Assembly (NCBI RefSeq): GCF_001639105.2
Contig: NZ_CP015285.1
Coordinates: 1,108,501 to 1,172,500 of the forward strand
Direction of reading: 5' to 3'
Length of the DNA stretch: 64,000 nt
From: Azospirillum humicireducens
GTDB lineage: Bacteria > Pseudomonadota > Alphaproteobacteria > Azospirillales > Azospirillaceae
Position numbers and translations under genes: made by a program. The notes below the pieces were generated by a model that was not told the origin of the DNA, did not search any database, and saw nothing but the letters and a program-made list of their open reading frames with translations. Of the stretch, positions 1 through 8,671 are shown piece after piece (position 1 is the stretch's first letter; the number at the start of each line of letters is the position of its first letter).

Positions 1-1
1 G

Positions 2-148
2 TTCATCTTCGGCACCGGCGCGATCAAGGGCTTCGCCGTCACCATCACCTTCGGCATCCTCATCTCCATGTTCACCGCCACGGTGCTGGTGCGCCTGATG
101 ATGGTGACGTGGCTGCGCCGGACGCGTCCGGCCGTGTTGCCGGTCTGA
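2..148 (+). CDS. secD: Protein translocase subunit SecD, C-terminal end (partial)
   Basis: The window opens inside a reading frame that ends at a TGA at 146-148. The 48 visible residues are a hydrophobic segment beginning FIFGTGAIKGFAVTITFG, followed by a Met-rich helix and a basic tail. This is how the last transmembrane helix of SecD looks in proteobacteria: the GxGPIKGFAVTL-type motif is conserved in the RND-like membrane domain. SecD works with SecF at the inner membrane, using proton motive force to drive late steps of Sec export. The assignment is strengthened by secF starting 11 bases downstream on the same strand. The rest of the gene lies upstream of the window. Confidence 0.9.
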   Translation, partial: FIFGTGAIKGFAVTITFGILISMFTATVLVRLMMVTWLRRTRPAVLPV

Positions 149-159
149 GAGGTCTTCCG

Positions 160-1116
160 ATGTTCCATCTCCGCCTCGTCCCCGACAACACCAAGATCCC
201 CTTCATGAACGGCCGCATCGCCGGCCTCGTCGTGTCGGCGGTTCTGTCCATCGCGTCGGTCATCCTGTTCTTCCATCCCGGTCTGAATTACGGCATCGAC
301 TTCCGCGGCGGCATCGTGATCGAAGCGCGCACGCCGCAGGCCGCCGATTTCGCCTCGCTCCGCCACACCCTGTCCGGCCTTGGCATGGGGCAGGTGGCGT
401 TGCAGGAGTTCGGGTCGGCCCAGGACGTGCTGATCCGCCTGGAACGCCAACCCGGTGACGACGCCGCCCAGCAGGTTGCCGCCGACAAGGTGCGGAGCAC
501 ACTGGCTGAGGCCGTTCCCGGCACCCAGGTGCGCCGCGTCGAGGCCGTCGGCGCGTCGGTCAGCGGCGAGCTGTTCGCCAACGGCATGCTGGCGCTCGGC
601 CTCGCGATGGTGGCGATGCTGGTCTACATCTGGTTCCGCTTCGAATGGCAGTTCGGCTTCGGCGCGGTGGTGACGCTGCTGTTGGATATCACCAAGATCG
701 TCGGTTTCTACGCCATCACCGACATGCAGTTCAATCTGACGGCGGTGGCGGCGATCCTGACGGTCATGGGCTATTCGGTGAACGACAAGGTCGTGGTCTA
801 TGACCGCATGCGCGAGAATCTGCGCATCTACAAGAAGATGCCGCTGCGCGACCTGATCGACCTGTCGATCAACGAGACGCTGAACCGCACCGTCGGCACC
901 TCGGTCTGTACCCTGCTGTCGATCATTCCGCTGGCGCTGTTCGGCGGCGAGGCGCTGCAGGACTTCGGCATCGTGCTGATCTTCGGCGTTGTCCTGGCGA
1001 CCAGCTCGTCCGTGTTCATCGCGGCACCCATCTTGCTGTTCCTGGGCGAGAACCGCCTGCGCCGCGGCACCCCGACCGATGCGGCGCCGGGCAACACCCC
1101 GGCGACCACGCCGTAA
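160..1116 (+). CDS. secF: Protein translocase subunit SecF
   Basis: A 318-residue inner-membrane protein, partner of SecD in the SecDF proton-driven export motor. The N-terminal helix is followed by the family motif GIDFRGGIVIE near residues 46-56. A periplasmic domain follows, then five hydrophobic helices with the conserved DITKIVGFYAI, GYSVNDKVVVYDR and SINETLNRTVGTS segments. The open frame extends upstream to base 109, but that part lies inside the end of secD. The ATG at 160 gives the usual N-terminus (a short stretch before the first helix) and is therefore chosen. It almost certainly forms an operon with secD upstream and the Mth938-like gene downstream (31-base gap), an arrangement common in alphaproteobacteria. 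Confidence 0.95.
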   Translation: MFHLRLVPDNTKIPFMNGRIAGLVVSAVLSIASVILFFHPGLNYGIDFRGGIVIEARTPQAADFASLRHTLSGLGMGQVALQEFGSAQDVLIRLERQPGDDAAQQVAADKVRSTLAEAVPGTQVRRVEAVGASVSGELFANGMLALGLAMVAMLVYIWFRFEWQFGFGAVVTLLLDITKIVGFYAITDMQFNLTAVAAILTVMGYSVNDKVVVYDRMRENLRIYKKMPLRDLIDLSINETLNRTVGTSVCTLLSIIPLALFGGEALQDFGIVLIFGVVLATSSSVFIAAPILLFLGENRLRRGTPTDAAPGNTPATTP

Positions 1117-1147
1117 CGCCGGACGACAGAGGTAAGGAGAGGGCAGC

Positions 1148-1525
1148 ATGGCCGACATCATGCCGATGATCCCGTCCGACCGTCAGGTCATCGACGGCTA
1201 TGGTCCGGGGCAGTTCTGCGTCTCCGGCCAATGGCGCGTCGGCGCGGTCGTCGTGCTGCCCGACCGCACCCAGGCCTGGGGGGCGACCGATGCCGCCTCC
1301 CTGACCCTGGAAGATTTCGCCATGGTGCTGGCGGCCGAGCCGAAAGTGGAAATCCTGCTGCTCGGCACCGGCCCGACCATGACGATGATTCCGAAGGCGC
1401 TCCGCCAGGGCCTGCGCGAGCAGGGCGTGGTGGTGGAACCGATGGACAGCCGCGCGGTCTGCCGGACCTACAACGTCCTGCTGGCCGAGGGCCGGCGGGT
1501 GGCTGCGGCGATGCTGCCGGTCTAG
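1148..1525 (+). CDS. Mth938-like domain (DUF498) protein
   Basis: A 125-residue soluble protein of the Mth938/DUF498 family, the same fold as the mitochondrial complex I assembly factor NDUFAF3. Recognised by the pattern VIDGYGPGQFCVSG near the N-terminus, the central EILLLGTGP strand-turn and the C-terminal segment GVVVEPMDSRAVCRTYNVL with its conserved Asn. Bacterial members have no proven enzymatic activity. The start at 1148 is preceded by a clear purine-rich ribosome site (AAGGAGAGGG). It follows secF in the same orientation, a recurrent neighbourhood in alphaproteobacteria, and a strong terminator follows immediately. Confidence 0.88.
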   Translation: MADIMPMIPSDRQVIDGYGPGQFCVSGQWRVGAVVVLPDRTQAWGATDAASLTLEDFAMVLAAEPKVEILLLGTGPTMTMIPKALRQGLREQGVVVEPMDSRAVCRTYNVLLAEGRRVAAAMLPV

Positions 1526-1550
1526 AAGCACGACACGGTTCCAGAAACGA

Positions 1551-1583
1551 CAAAGGCGCCCTCTCGGGCGCCTTTGCGTTTTT
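1551..1583 (+). terminator. Rho-independent terminator of the secDF operon
   Basis: A perfect 11-bp stem (1551-1561 with 1566-1576) closes a 4-nt TCTC loop and is followed by CGTTTTT. It lies 25 bases after the stop of the Mth938-like gene and before the convergent sodB stop, so it probably ends the secD-secF transcript and may also act from the other side. Confidence 0.9.
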
Positions 1584-1602
1584 CACCCTTCGACCGAAAG
1601 GA

Positions 1603-2196
1603 TCACGCGGCCAGCTGCTCGGCGGCGAAGTCCCAGTTGGCGAGGTTGTCGATGACGGCCTTCACGAAGTCGGCGCGGCGGTTCTGGAAGTCGACATAGT
1701 AGGCATGCTCCCACACGTCGATGGTGAACAGCGGCTTGTGGCCGTGCGCCAGCGGGGTGTCGGCGTTGCCGGTCTTGCCGATCTTCAGCTTGTCGCCGTC
1801 CAGGTACAGCCAGGCCCAGCCGGAACCGAACTGGGTCAGGGCGGCCTGCGTCAGCTCTTCCTTGAACTTCTCGACGCTGCCGAAGTCGGCGACGATGCGC
1901 TGCTCCAGGGCCGCCGGCATCTTGCCGCCGTCCTTCTTCAGGCACTGCCAGAAGAAGGTGTGGTTCCACACCTGGGCGGCGTTGTTGAAGATGCCGACCT
2001 TGGACGCGTCGCCGGCCGAAGCCTTGATGACCTCCTCCAGGCTGGCGTCGGCCAGCGGGGTGTCCTTGGTCAGGTTGTTCAGGTTGGTGACATAGGTCTG
2101 GTGGTGCTTGTCGTGGTGCAGGTGCAGAGTCTCCGACGAGATGTACGGAGCCAGAGCGTCGTACGCATACGGAAGCGGCGGAAGTTCGAACGCCAT
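1603..2196 (-). CDS. sodB: Superoxide dismutase, iron type
   Basis: A 197-residue cytoplasmic superoxide dismutase of the Fe/Mn family. The four metal ligands can be placed: His27 in HLHHDKHH, His79 in QVWNHTFFW, and Asp160 and His164 in DVWEHAYY. The Gln of AAQVWNH, the neighbouring FNN and the overall length of about 195 residues favour the iron enzyme, although metal choice cannot be fixed from sequence alone. The start at 2196 has a GAGGG ribosome site about nine bases upstream. Only six bases separate it from the hpnE stop upstream on the same strand, so its promoter, if it has one, must lie inside the end of hpnE. Confidence 0.95.
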   Translation of the reverse strand: MAFELPPLPYAYDALAPYISSETLHLHHDKHHQTYVTNLNNLTKDTPLADASLEEVIKASAGDASKVGIFNNAAQVWNHTFFWQCLKKDGGKMPAALEQRIVADFGSVEKFKEELTQAALTQFGSGWAWLYLDGDKLKIGKTGNADTPLAHGHKPLFTIDVWEHAYYVDFQNRRADFVKAVIDNLANWDFAAEQLAA

Positions 2197-2202
2197 TTTA
2201 AT

Positions 2203-3603
2203 TCACCCTCTCTTCTTTGATTGTCCTTCCGGGCCGGGCCTTGCGGGCACGGCACCTCCGTCCGACCAAATAGGCCGATGACGGAAGCTTGTGAAGGCCG
2301 GAAACGGTGCGGAACGCCGTATGGGGTTATTTCCGTTTGCCAAAGCGGCCTCCGCCGCCCGGTATCCCGAGCGTACGGCAGCCTCCAACGTGGCGGGAAG
2401 TCCCGTTTCCGTCCAGTCTCCTGCCAGCGCCAGGTTGCGCCAGCGGGTTTGCGGTCCCGGCCGGCGTGCGACCGATTCGGGCGACTGGTCCGGCGTCGCC
2501 CGCCGCTCCTTCACCATGCGGAAGGGGCGAATCGGGGGGCCGAGTCGCTGATCCAGCCCAAGTCGCGGCGCGATCTCCGCCCACAGCATCGCAGCGGCCT
2601 CGTCGGCTGGACGTTCGGCCAGCCTGTCGGCGTCGCTGACGGTGACGGACAGCAGGTCGTCGCGGGCGAACAGCCATTCGGCCGTTCCGCCGACCAGCCC
2701 CAGGAAGGGCAGGCCGCCGGGGAGCCGCAACGGGCCGTCCAGCCGGACATGCAGGTTCACGATGGCCGCACCCGGAGGCGGCACGGTCAGGCCGGGCACC
2801 AGCCGTTCCGCCGCCCAGGCCGGCGCGGCGACGATCAGCGCGTCCTCCGGGCCGAGCGTCACGGTGCTTCCCCCCGCGGACAAGCCGGAAACCCGGTCGC
2901 CGTCGAAGCTCAGCCCATCCACCCGCGCGCCGAGATGCACGGCCGCGCCGGCCGCGCGCAGCCGGGCCAGCGCCGGATCGACGAAGGCCGCTGACAGGCC
3001 GCGGGGCGTCAGTACCGGGCGGCAAGCCGCCTCGCCGCGGAGCAGCGTCTCGCGCAACACCGCGCCGAACAGGCGGGCGGAGATACGCTCCACCGGGCCA
3101 TTGAGGGCGGAGACCGCCAGCGGACGCCACAGCGGCTCGAACAGCCGGCCCGCGGGCCGCAGCCGGTCGGCGACCGACTGGCGCCTGCCGGCGGTCAGGC
3201 AGCGCAGGGCGGCGAGGTAGTCGAGCGGCCGGCTGCCCGGAACCCGGCGGGCCGGATCGAACAGCCACAGCCCGCCGGGCCTCAAGCTCCAGGTGGCGCC
3301 GTTGCGCAGGTCCATGAAGGGGAAGGCGGCCGGGCGCACCTCCTCCAGGGCGTCGGCTCCACCGGTGCACCGGGCATAGTCGAGGAGATCCCGATTGCCG
3401 CTGAGCACCATATGGTTGCCGTTGTCGATGGAGCGGCCGAGCGTGGCGTCGTGGAAGCTGCGGCAGCGGCCTCCGGCCTGCGGAGCCTGTTCGTAGACTG
3501 CAACCCGTCTGCCGGCCTCCACCAGCCGGACGGCGGCGGCCAGCCCGGCCAGCCCGGCGCCGACCACATGAACGGTCTGGGGGACGGTCTGGGGGGCAGT
3601 CAT
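2203..3603 (-). CDS. hpnE: Hydroxysqualene dehydroxylase HpnE
   Basis: A 466-residue FAD-dependent amine-oxidase-fold protein with an N-terminal Rossmann motif VVGAGLAGLAAAVRL and the dinucleotide-binding YEQAPQAGGRCRSF. It catalyses the third step of bacterial squalene synthesis, reducing hydroxysqualene to squalene, after HpnD and HpnC. The ATG at 3603 follows the hpnD stop with no gap (TGAATG), indicating translational coupling. The C-terminus runs some 40 residues past the usual end (after the conserved LAGDWTETGLPATLEAAVRSG flavin motif) with a low-complexity tail. That tail overlaps the region where a sodB promoter would be expected. Confidence 0.92.
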   Translation of the reverse strand: MTAPQTVPQTVHVVGAGLAGLAAAVRLVEAGRRVAVYEQAPQAGGRCRSFHDATLGRSIDNGNHMVLSGNRDLLDYARCTGGADALEEVRPAAFPFMDLRNGATWSLRPGGLWLFDPARRVPGSRPLDYLAALRCLTAGRRQSVADRLRPAGRLFEPLWRPLAVSALNGPVERISARLFGAVLRETLLRGEAACRPVLTPRGLSAAFVDPALARLRAAGAAVHLGARVDGLSFDGDRVSGLSAGGSTVTLGPEDALIVAAPAWAAERLVPGLTVPPPGAAIVNLHVRLDGPLRLPGGLPFLGLVGGTAEWLFARDDLLSVTVSDADRLAERPADEAAAMLWAEIAPRLGLDQRLGPPIRPFRMVKERRATPDQSPESVARRPGPQTRWRNLALAGDWTETGLPATLEAAVRSGYRAAEAALANGNNPIRRSAPFPAFTSFRHRPIWSDGGAVPARPGPEGQSKKRG

Positions 3604-4545
3604 TCAGGTGGCCGGCGGAAGGCCGAGCATGCAGCGCACCGCCACCCAGGCGCTCTCCCGCCGCCCGACCCGGACGCGGGCATTCAGGTCGCGCCAGCCG
3701 GCCGCGCGCAGGCGCCGCAGCAGCCGGTGATACAGCACCATCATCGCCGTGGCCGCCCAGAGCGAGCCCCGTGCCTGTCCGCCGATCGCCGCCCTGGCCT
3801 CGGCGAAGCGGGTCTCCGCGAGCTCCGCCAGCGCCGCGCAGGCTTGCGGCAGGGCGGGGTGTGCCAACACCTCCTCCGGCCTGTCACCGGTGATGCCGGC
3901 GGCCTGCAGAAGCTCGCGCGGCAGGTAGAGCCGGCCGAGGTCGGCGTCCTCGGCCAGATCGCGCAGGATGTTCGTCAACTGCAGGGCTTCGCCGAGCGCC
4001 AGGGCGAAGCGTTCGGTGGCGGGATCGGCGCGGTCGAAGACGCGAATGGCCAGCATGCCGACGGCGCCGGCGACACGGCGGCAATAAAGGCGCAGGGTGT
4101 CGAGGTCGGGGGCGCGCATGCCGCCGGAGTCCTCCCCTGCGACATCCATGGCCATGCCGTCGATCAGCGCCTCCAGCTCCGCCCGCGGAAGACCGTAGCG
4201 CTCGATGGCGCCCTTCAGGGCGGCGGTGAGCGGGCCGTTGGGGGCGCCGCCGACATAGAGGTCGCGGATGTCCCGGCGCCAGACGTCGAGTGCGGCGCGC
4301 TTCGCAGACGTCTCTCCGGGCTCGTCGGCGATGTCGTCGATGCGGCGGCAGAAGGCGTAGATGGCGAACATGGCCGCCCGCTTGGACGCTGGCAGCAGAC
4401 GCATCGGCCAGTAGAAGGTGCTGCCCGACTTGGCGGTGACGGCCGATGCCGTATCGGGGGCCTTCTCGTCCGGCAATGTCGTGGACACCGGTTCCAGCGG
4501 GGCCGTCTCCAGCGGCGGAGGGGTCATCTGTCGCATCCTGGGCAT
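3604..4545 (-). CDS. hpnD: Presqualene diphosphate synthase HpnD
   Basis: A trans-isoprenyl-diphosphate synthase of about 313 residues that condenses two farnesyl diphosphates into presqualene diphosphate, the first committed step of the HpnCDE route to squalene and hopanoids. Both aspartate-rich motifs are intact: CRRIDDIADEP near residues 75-85 and LTNILRDLAEDADLGRLYLP near 190-210. Three Met codons are possible starts (4545, 4536, 4527). The first gives a long Pro/Thr-rich leader, so the true protein may be a few residues shorter. It lies 52 bases downstream of hpnC and is directly coupled to hpnE. Confidence 0.93.
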   Translation of the reverse strand: MPRMRQMTPPPLETAPLEPVSTTLPDEKAPDTASAVTAKSGSTFYWPMRLLPASKRAAMFAIYAFCRRIDDIADEPGETSAKRAALDVWRRDIRDLYVGGAPNGPLTAALKGAIERYGLPRAELEALIDGMAMDVAGEDSGGMRAPDLDTLRLYCRRVAGAVGMLAIRVFDRADPATERFALALGEALQLTNILRDLAEDADLGRLYLPRELLQAAGITGDRPEEVLAHPALPQACAALAELAETRFAEARAAIGGQARGSLWAATAMMVLYHRLLRRLRAAGWRDLNARVRVGRRESAWVAVRCMLGLPPAT

Positions 4546-4597
4546 TGCACGCGGGGACGTGCCTGGCGGTGCACGCCGTGACGTGTGGCCCGGGAGT

Positions 4598-5470
4598 TTA
4601 TGCGGCGGAGAAGCTCCGCGCCAGCCCCCGCGCCACCGCCGCCAGCTTGTGGTGTGTGCCCAGCTTGACTTTCGTCTTCATCGGGTCGCGGGCCTTCAGC
4701 CGCCGCGACAGCGATTCGGCAAGGCTGAGGATCACCGCCGCCTCCATCCGCAAGCCGCGATGCTGGATCAGGCCTGGCAGGGCGGCGGCGCGTTCGAGCA
4801 GCCGGTCGGTATGCTCCAGCGCCTGATCGAAGATGGCACGCATGCGGACGTCGCTCTCGCACTCCACCAGACGCTCGACGCTGATGCCGGCATCGTCGAA
4901 CCAGACCAGCGGGATGTAGCAGCGGCCGAGCTGGGTCCAGTCCTCCCGCACGTCCTGCAGATGGTTCAGCACCTGCAAGGCGGAGCAGAGCGCGTCGGAG
5001 GCCGGGCCGGCCGCCGCCCCTTCGCCATGCAGTTCCAGCAGAAAGCGGCCGACCGGATTGGCGGAGAAGCGGCAATAGAGCAGCAGGTCGCTCCAGCTGT
5101 GGCAGCGGGCGCCGACGGCGTCGCGGCGGAAGGCACGCAGCACCTGCCGGGCATGGCGGTCGCTGACACCGGTCTTCTGCAGGCTCTCGCGCAGTTCGGT
5201 CGCCGGTTTCAGGTAGGCGTGCTTGGCCTGACCGGAAGTCAACGCCCGTTCAAGCGCCTCCAGATAGGCCAGCTTGGTCTCCGGTTCGAGATCGGGGTCG
5301 TCGGCGATGTCGTCGGCCAGCCGCACGAAGCGGTAGAAGGCGATCACATGCGGGCGCAGGTGTTTCGGAATCAGGCGGGAGGCGACCGGAAAATTCTCCC
5401 CGGTCTCGTCCTTGCGGGCGACCGGGCCGGTCTTGCGGGGCTTCGTCGGGGCGATGTTGAAATCCGTCAT
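4598..5470 (-). CDS. hpnC: Hydroxysqualene synthase HpnC
   Basis: A 290-residue squalene/phytoene-synthase-family enzyme that converts presqualene diphosphate to hydroxysqualene. The first aspartate motif reads RLADDIADDPD (about residue 50) and the second NHLQDVREDW (about residue 165), the arrangement typical of HpnC. The frame is open much further upstream, but the ATG at 5470 gives the usual HpnC N-terminus leading into ENFPVASRLIPKHLRPHV. It is first in the hpnC-hpnD-hpnE operon. A divergent squalene-synthase paralogue starts 123 bases away, so 5471-5593 should hold promoters for both directions. Confidence 0.93.
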   Translation of the reverse strand: MTDFNIAPTKPRKTGPVARKDETGENFPVASRLIPKHLRPHVIAFYRFVRLADDIADDPDLEPETKLAYLEALERALTSGQAKHAYLKPATELRESLQKTGVSDRHARQVLRAFRRDAVGARCHSWSDLLLYCRFSANPVGRFLLELHGEGAAAGPASDALCSALQVLNHLQDVREDWTQLGRCYIPLVWFDDAGISVERLVECESDVRMRAIFDQALEHTDRLLERAAALPGLIQHRGLRMEAAVILSLAESLSRRLKARDPMKTKVKLGTHHKLAAVARGLARSFSAA

Positions 5471-5593
5471 GGGATCCCTGCCTGCTGCGCGTCGGGGCTG
5501 GCGATGCGACCTTGAGTGCTTCATATAGGCGTGGCAACAGGCTTTGGCCCGTCCTTCCGCCGATCCTCCCCTCTTTTTCCAATCAGGCATCCC

Positions 5594-6448
5594 ATGGTGA
5601 AGGCTGCGACCGACCTGTCCTATTGCGGACGGGAGGTTCGGAAATATGACAACGACCACTTTCTGGCAGGTTTGTTCGTTCCCGCCGACAGGCGTGAGGC
5701 GATGTTCGCCCTGTACGCCTTCAACCTGGAGATCGCGAAGACCCGTGAGGTCGTCAGCGAACCGATCCTGGGCCAGATGAGACTTCAATTCTGGCGCGAC
5801 GGCATAGAGGCCGTCTATGAGGATGGACCCGTACCCCGCCATGGCGTGATGGACCCGCTTGCCGAGGCCGCCCGCGGGCTGGGGCTGAGCCGCGCCCTGT
5901 TCGACCGGCTGATCGACGCGCGGGAGGCCGACCTGGACGACGCGCCGCCGGCCGATCTTGCCTGCCTCGTCAATTATGCCGAGGTGACCGGGGCGCCGCT
6001 GGTCCAACTGGCGCTGGAGATCCTGGGCGTGCGGGACGAGGCGGCGATGGCGGCCGGGCGCCATGTCGGCATCGCCTATGCCCTCGCCGGCATCCTGCGC
6101 GCCGCCCCCTTTCTGGCCCGTCAGCACCGCCAGCGCCTGCCGGAGGACCTGATGCAGCGCCACGGCGGCAAGAGCGAGGATCTGTTCGCCGGCCGCTTCA
6201 CCCCGGAACTGCGGCGGGTGGTCGGCGAGATCGCCGACGTTGCGCGCCGGCACTTGGCCGAGGCACGCGCCCTGCGCCGGGACGTGCCGAAGGCGGCGGT
6301 GCCGGCGCTGCTGCCGGCCACGCTGGCCGACCTGCATCTCGGCGTGATCGCGCGTGAGGGCAACGACGTGTTCGCCCCGCGCGTGCTGCTGCCCAACCCG
6401 TTCCGGCAGTTGAAGCTGGGCTGGGCGGCGATGCGCGGGCGGTATTGA
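5594..6448 (+). CDS. Squalene/phytoene-synthase-like protein, NDUFAF6 type, probably non-catalytic
   Basis: A 284-residue protein with the squalene/phytoene synthase fold. Where HpnC and HpnD have DDIAD, this protein has FNLEIAKTREVVSEP. The second motif is also degraded (GIAYALAGILRAAPFLARQ, without the paired aspartates). The same losses define NDUFAF6, the mitochondrial complex I assembly factor, and its alphaproteobacterial relatives, so a role in respiratory complex assembly is a better inference than isoprenoid synthesis. The open frame begins at 5516, but the ATG at 5594 starts the conserved region. It is divergent from hpnC and one base from the FosA-like gene downstream, so the two are probably translated together. 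Confidence 0.82.
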   Translation: MVKAATDLSYCGREVRKYDNDHFLAGLFVPADRREAMFALYAFNLEIAKTREVVSEPILGQMRLQFWRDGIEAVYEDGPVPRHGVMDPLAEAARGLGLSRALFDRLIDAREADLDDAPPADLACLVNYAEVTGAPLVQLALEILGVRDEAAMAAGRHVGIAYALAGILRAAPFLARQHRQRLPEDLMQRHGGKSEDLFAGRFTPELRRVVGEIADVARRHLAEARALRRDVPKAAVPALLPATLADLHLGVIAREGNDVFAPRVLLPNPFRQLKLGWAAMRGRY

Positions 6449-6449
6449 G

Positions 6450-6863
6450 ATGGCGGCGGTCCGTGGTCTGAATCATCTGACGCTGGCCGTCACCGATTTG
6501 GAGCGGTCGCTCGGGTTCTACCGGGATCTTCTGGGAATGAGCGTGCGTGCGCGCTGGGGTGAGGGCGCCTATCTCGAGGCAGGCTCGCTCTGGCTCTGTC
6601 TATCGGTCGATCGGAATGCAGCTGACGCGGTGCGCTGCGACTACACCCACATTGCCTTCGATGTGGCCCTGGCGGATTTCCCGGCGCTGTGCCGTTCGGT
6701 GCAAGAGGCGGCGCCTGTCTGGAAGGAGAATCGCAGCGAGGGCCATTCGCTGTATGTGCTCGATCCGGACGGCCACCGGATCGAGTTGCATGTGGGCGAT
6801 CTTGCCAGCCGACTGGATCACTACCGGCGGCGGATGCCGCCGGGAATGGTGATCGACGAATAG
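6450..6863 (+). CDS. fosA: FosA-like fosfomycin resistance glutathione transferase (VOC family)
   Basis: A 137-residue glyoxalase-fold protein close to FosA, which adds glutathione to fosfomycin using Mn(II) and K(+). It matches FosA along its length: GLNHLTLAV at the start, CDYTHIAFDV in the middle, then WKENRSEGHS, LDPDGHRIELHVGDLASRL. The three metal ligands expected for FosA are at His9, His67 and Glu112, and the Lys-Asn-Arg-Ser cluster that contacts potassium and substrate is kept. It begins one base after the NDUFAF6-like gene stop. An intrinsic chromosomal FosA is plausible; a related thiol transferase with another substrate cannot be ruled out. Confidence 0.8.
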   Translation: MAAVRGLNHLTLAVTDLERSLGFYRDLLGMSVRARWGEGAYLEAGSLWLCLSVDRNAADAVRCDYTHIAFDVALADFPALCRSVQEAAPVWKENRSEGHSLYVLDPDGHRIELHVGDLASRLDHYRRRMPPGMVIDE

Positions 6864-6869
6864 ATTTCC

Positions 6870-8213
6870 TCAGCCCTTCAACCAGCCGTCGAGGTCGGCC
6901 AGCGCCCGGCGGGTGTAGGCGAGCTTGCGGTCGCGGCCGCGGATCTTGTCGTCCACCGGCGGGAACAGGCCGAAATTGACGTTCATCGGCTGGTAGGTCT
7001 CTGCCTCCGCCCCGCCGGTGATGTGGCCGAGGATGGCGCCGAGCGCCGTGGTGGCCGGCGGCCTGCCGATCTCCTGGCCCAGACGTTCCGCCGCGGCGAA
7101 GCGGCCAGCGAGCAGACCGACGGCCGCGCTCTCGACATAGCCCTCGCAGCCCGTGACCTGTCCGGCGAAGCGCAGGCGGGGCAGCGACTTCAGCCGCAGG
7201 GCGTCGTCGAGCAGGCGCGGGCTGTTCAGGAAGGTGTTGCGGTGCATGCCGCCCAGCCGGGCGAACTCGGCATTCTCCAGGCCGGGGATCATGCGGAAGA
7301 TGCGCGCCTGTTCCGCATGGCGCAGCTTGGTCTGGAAGCCGACGAGGTTGTAGAGCGTGCCCAGCGCATTGTCCTGGCGCAGCTGCACCACGGCATAGGG
7401 GCGGCGTTCCGGCTTGTGCGGGTTGGTCAGGCCGACCGGCTTCATCGGGCCGTAGCGCAGGGTGTCGACGCCACGTTCCGCCATCACCTCGATCGGCAGG
7501 CAGCCCTCGAAGTAGGGGGTGTTCTTCTCCCACTCCTTGAAGTCGAGCTTCTCGCCCTCGATCAGGGCGGCGATGAAGGCGCGGTACTCGTCCTTCTCGA
7601 AGGCGCAGTTGATATAGTCCTTGCCGGTGCCGCCGGGGCCGGGCTTGTCGTAGCGCGACTGGAACCACGCCTTCGACAGGTCGATGCTCTCCAGATAGAC
7701 GATGGGGGCGATGGCGTCGAAGAAGGCCAGCGACTCCTCGCCGGTGTGGTCGCGCACGGCCTCCGCCAGGGCGGGGGAGGTGAGGGGGCCGGTGGCGACG
7801 ATGACGCTGTCCCACTCTTCCGGCGGCAGGCCGGCGACCTCCTCGCGCTGGAGGGTGATGAGCGGATGCGAGGCGATGGCCTCCGTCACCGCATCGGCGA
7901 AGCCGTCACGGTCCATGGCGAGCGCGCCGCCGGCCGGCACCTTGTGGGCGTCGGCGCAGCGCAGGATCAGCGAGCCGCAGCGCCGCATCTCCTCATGCAG
8001 CAGCCCCACCGCATTGTACTCGGCATCGTCCGAGCGGAAGGAGTTGGAGCAGACCAGCTCCGCCAGCTTGTCGGTATCGTGGGCCTCGGTCTTGCGGACC
8101 GGCCGCATCTCGTGCAGCACGACGGGCACGCCGCGCGAGGCGAGCTGCCAGGCGGCTTCCGATCCGGCGAGACCGCCGCCGATGACGTGGACGGGGCGAA
8201 GGGTGTCGGTCAT
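6870..8213 (-). CDS. trmFO: FADH2-oxidising methylenetetrahydrofolate-tRNA-(uracil54-C5)-methyltransferase TrmFO
   Basis: A 447-residue flavoprotein of the TrmFO/Gid family that makes ribothymidine at position 54 of tRNA using methylene-THF and FADH2. The N-terminal FAD motif is [14 protein letters not shown]. Family blocks follow: [26 protein letters not shown], the Cys-containing SAKAWF-like [19 protein letters not shown], and [14 protein letters not shown] with its conserved Cys. The C-terminal third holds [10 protein letters not shown] and the final LG...TGG motif. Length is normal. It converges on the FosA-like gene with a six-base gap and has no close partner in an operon. Confidence 0.95.
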   Translation of the reverse strand: MTDTLRPVHVIGGGLAGSEAAWQLASRGVPVVLHEMRPVRKTEAHDTDKLAELVCSNSFRSDDAEYNAVGLLHEEMRRCGSLILRCADAHKVPAGGALAMDRDGFADAVTEAIASHPLITLQREEVAGLPPEEWDSVIVATGPLTSPALAEAVRDHTGEESLAFFDAIAPIVYLESIDLSKAWFQSRYDKPGPGGTGKDYINCAFEKDEYRAFIAALIEGEKLDFKEWEKNTPYFEGCLPIEVMAERGVDTLRYGPMKPVGLTNPHKPERRPYAVVQLRQDNALGTLYNLVGFQTKLRHAEQARIFRMIPGLENAEFARLGGMHRNTFLNSPRLLDDALRLKSLPRLRFAGQVTGCEGYVESAAVGLLAGRFAAAERLGQEIGRPPATTALGAILGHITGGAEAETYQPMNVNFGLFPPVDDKIRGRDRKLAYTRRALADLDGWLKG

Positions 8214-8263
8214 TGGGCTTTCCAGAATACTGTGCGAAGGCAGAGGGACGAAGAGCAGGCGGA

Positions 8264-8671
8264 TCAGGGGCGGGTTATGGCGCTCTGCATCGCCAAGATC
8301 CAGGCCTCAATCAACGCGGAATGGGCGGGAAGGCGCGAAAACAGCTCGTTCGCCTTTTCCTCGTCGTAGGTATGAACCGTCAGGTTCCGGTCATTCATCA
8401 TTTCGATCGCCGCTTCGGCTTGCTCCTCGGTCAGCAGGCCGGCGATCTGGCTTTCGCGCACCATGGCCTTCGGACTAGCCGAATTCAGGCGTTCAGCGCC
8501 CATCTGGTCGGCAATAACCGACCTCGCGGCTTTCCACACGGTTTCGGTCGCCAAGGTGAACCGCAGGATTGCGGAGTCGCGGACCACATCGTCAACTGGC
8601 CGCTCAAGAACTTCCTGTAATCGGGCCAAGGCTTGGCGCGCGTTGTCGAGTTTTCGGCCTACTTTGTCCAT
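8264..8671 (-). CDS. hepT: HepT-like HEPN ribonuclease toxin
   Basis: A 135-residue all-helical HEPN protein of the HI0074/HepT family. The catalytic signature R-x4-H-x-Y is present as RNLTVHTY: Arg95, His100 and Tyr102. In characterised MntA-HepT pairs the HEPN protein is an RNase toxin and the Tyr of this motif is AMPylated by the partner. Its ATG overlaps the end of the upstream nucleotidyltransferase gene by 13 bases, the usual antitoxin-first, translationally coupled order. It could instead be a non-toxic nucleotidyltransferase substrate-binding subunit, as the family was first annotated. Confidence 0.85.
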   Translation of the reverse strand: MDKVGRKLDNARQALARLQEVLERPVDDVVRDSAILRFTLATETVWKAARSVIADQMGAERLNSASPKAMVRESQIAGLLTEEQAEAAIEMMNDRNLTVHTYDEEKANELFSRLPAHSALIEAWILAMQSAITRP

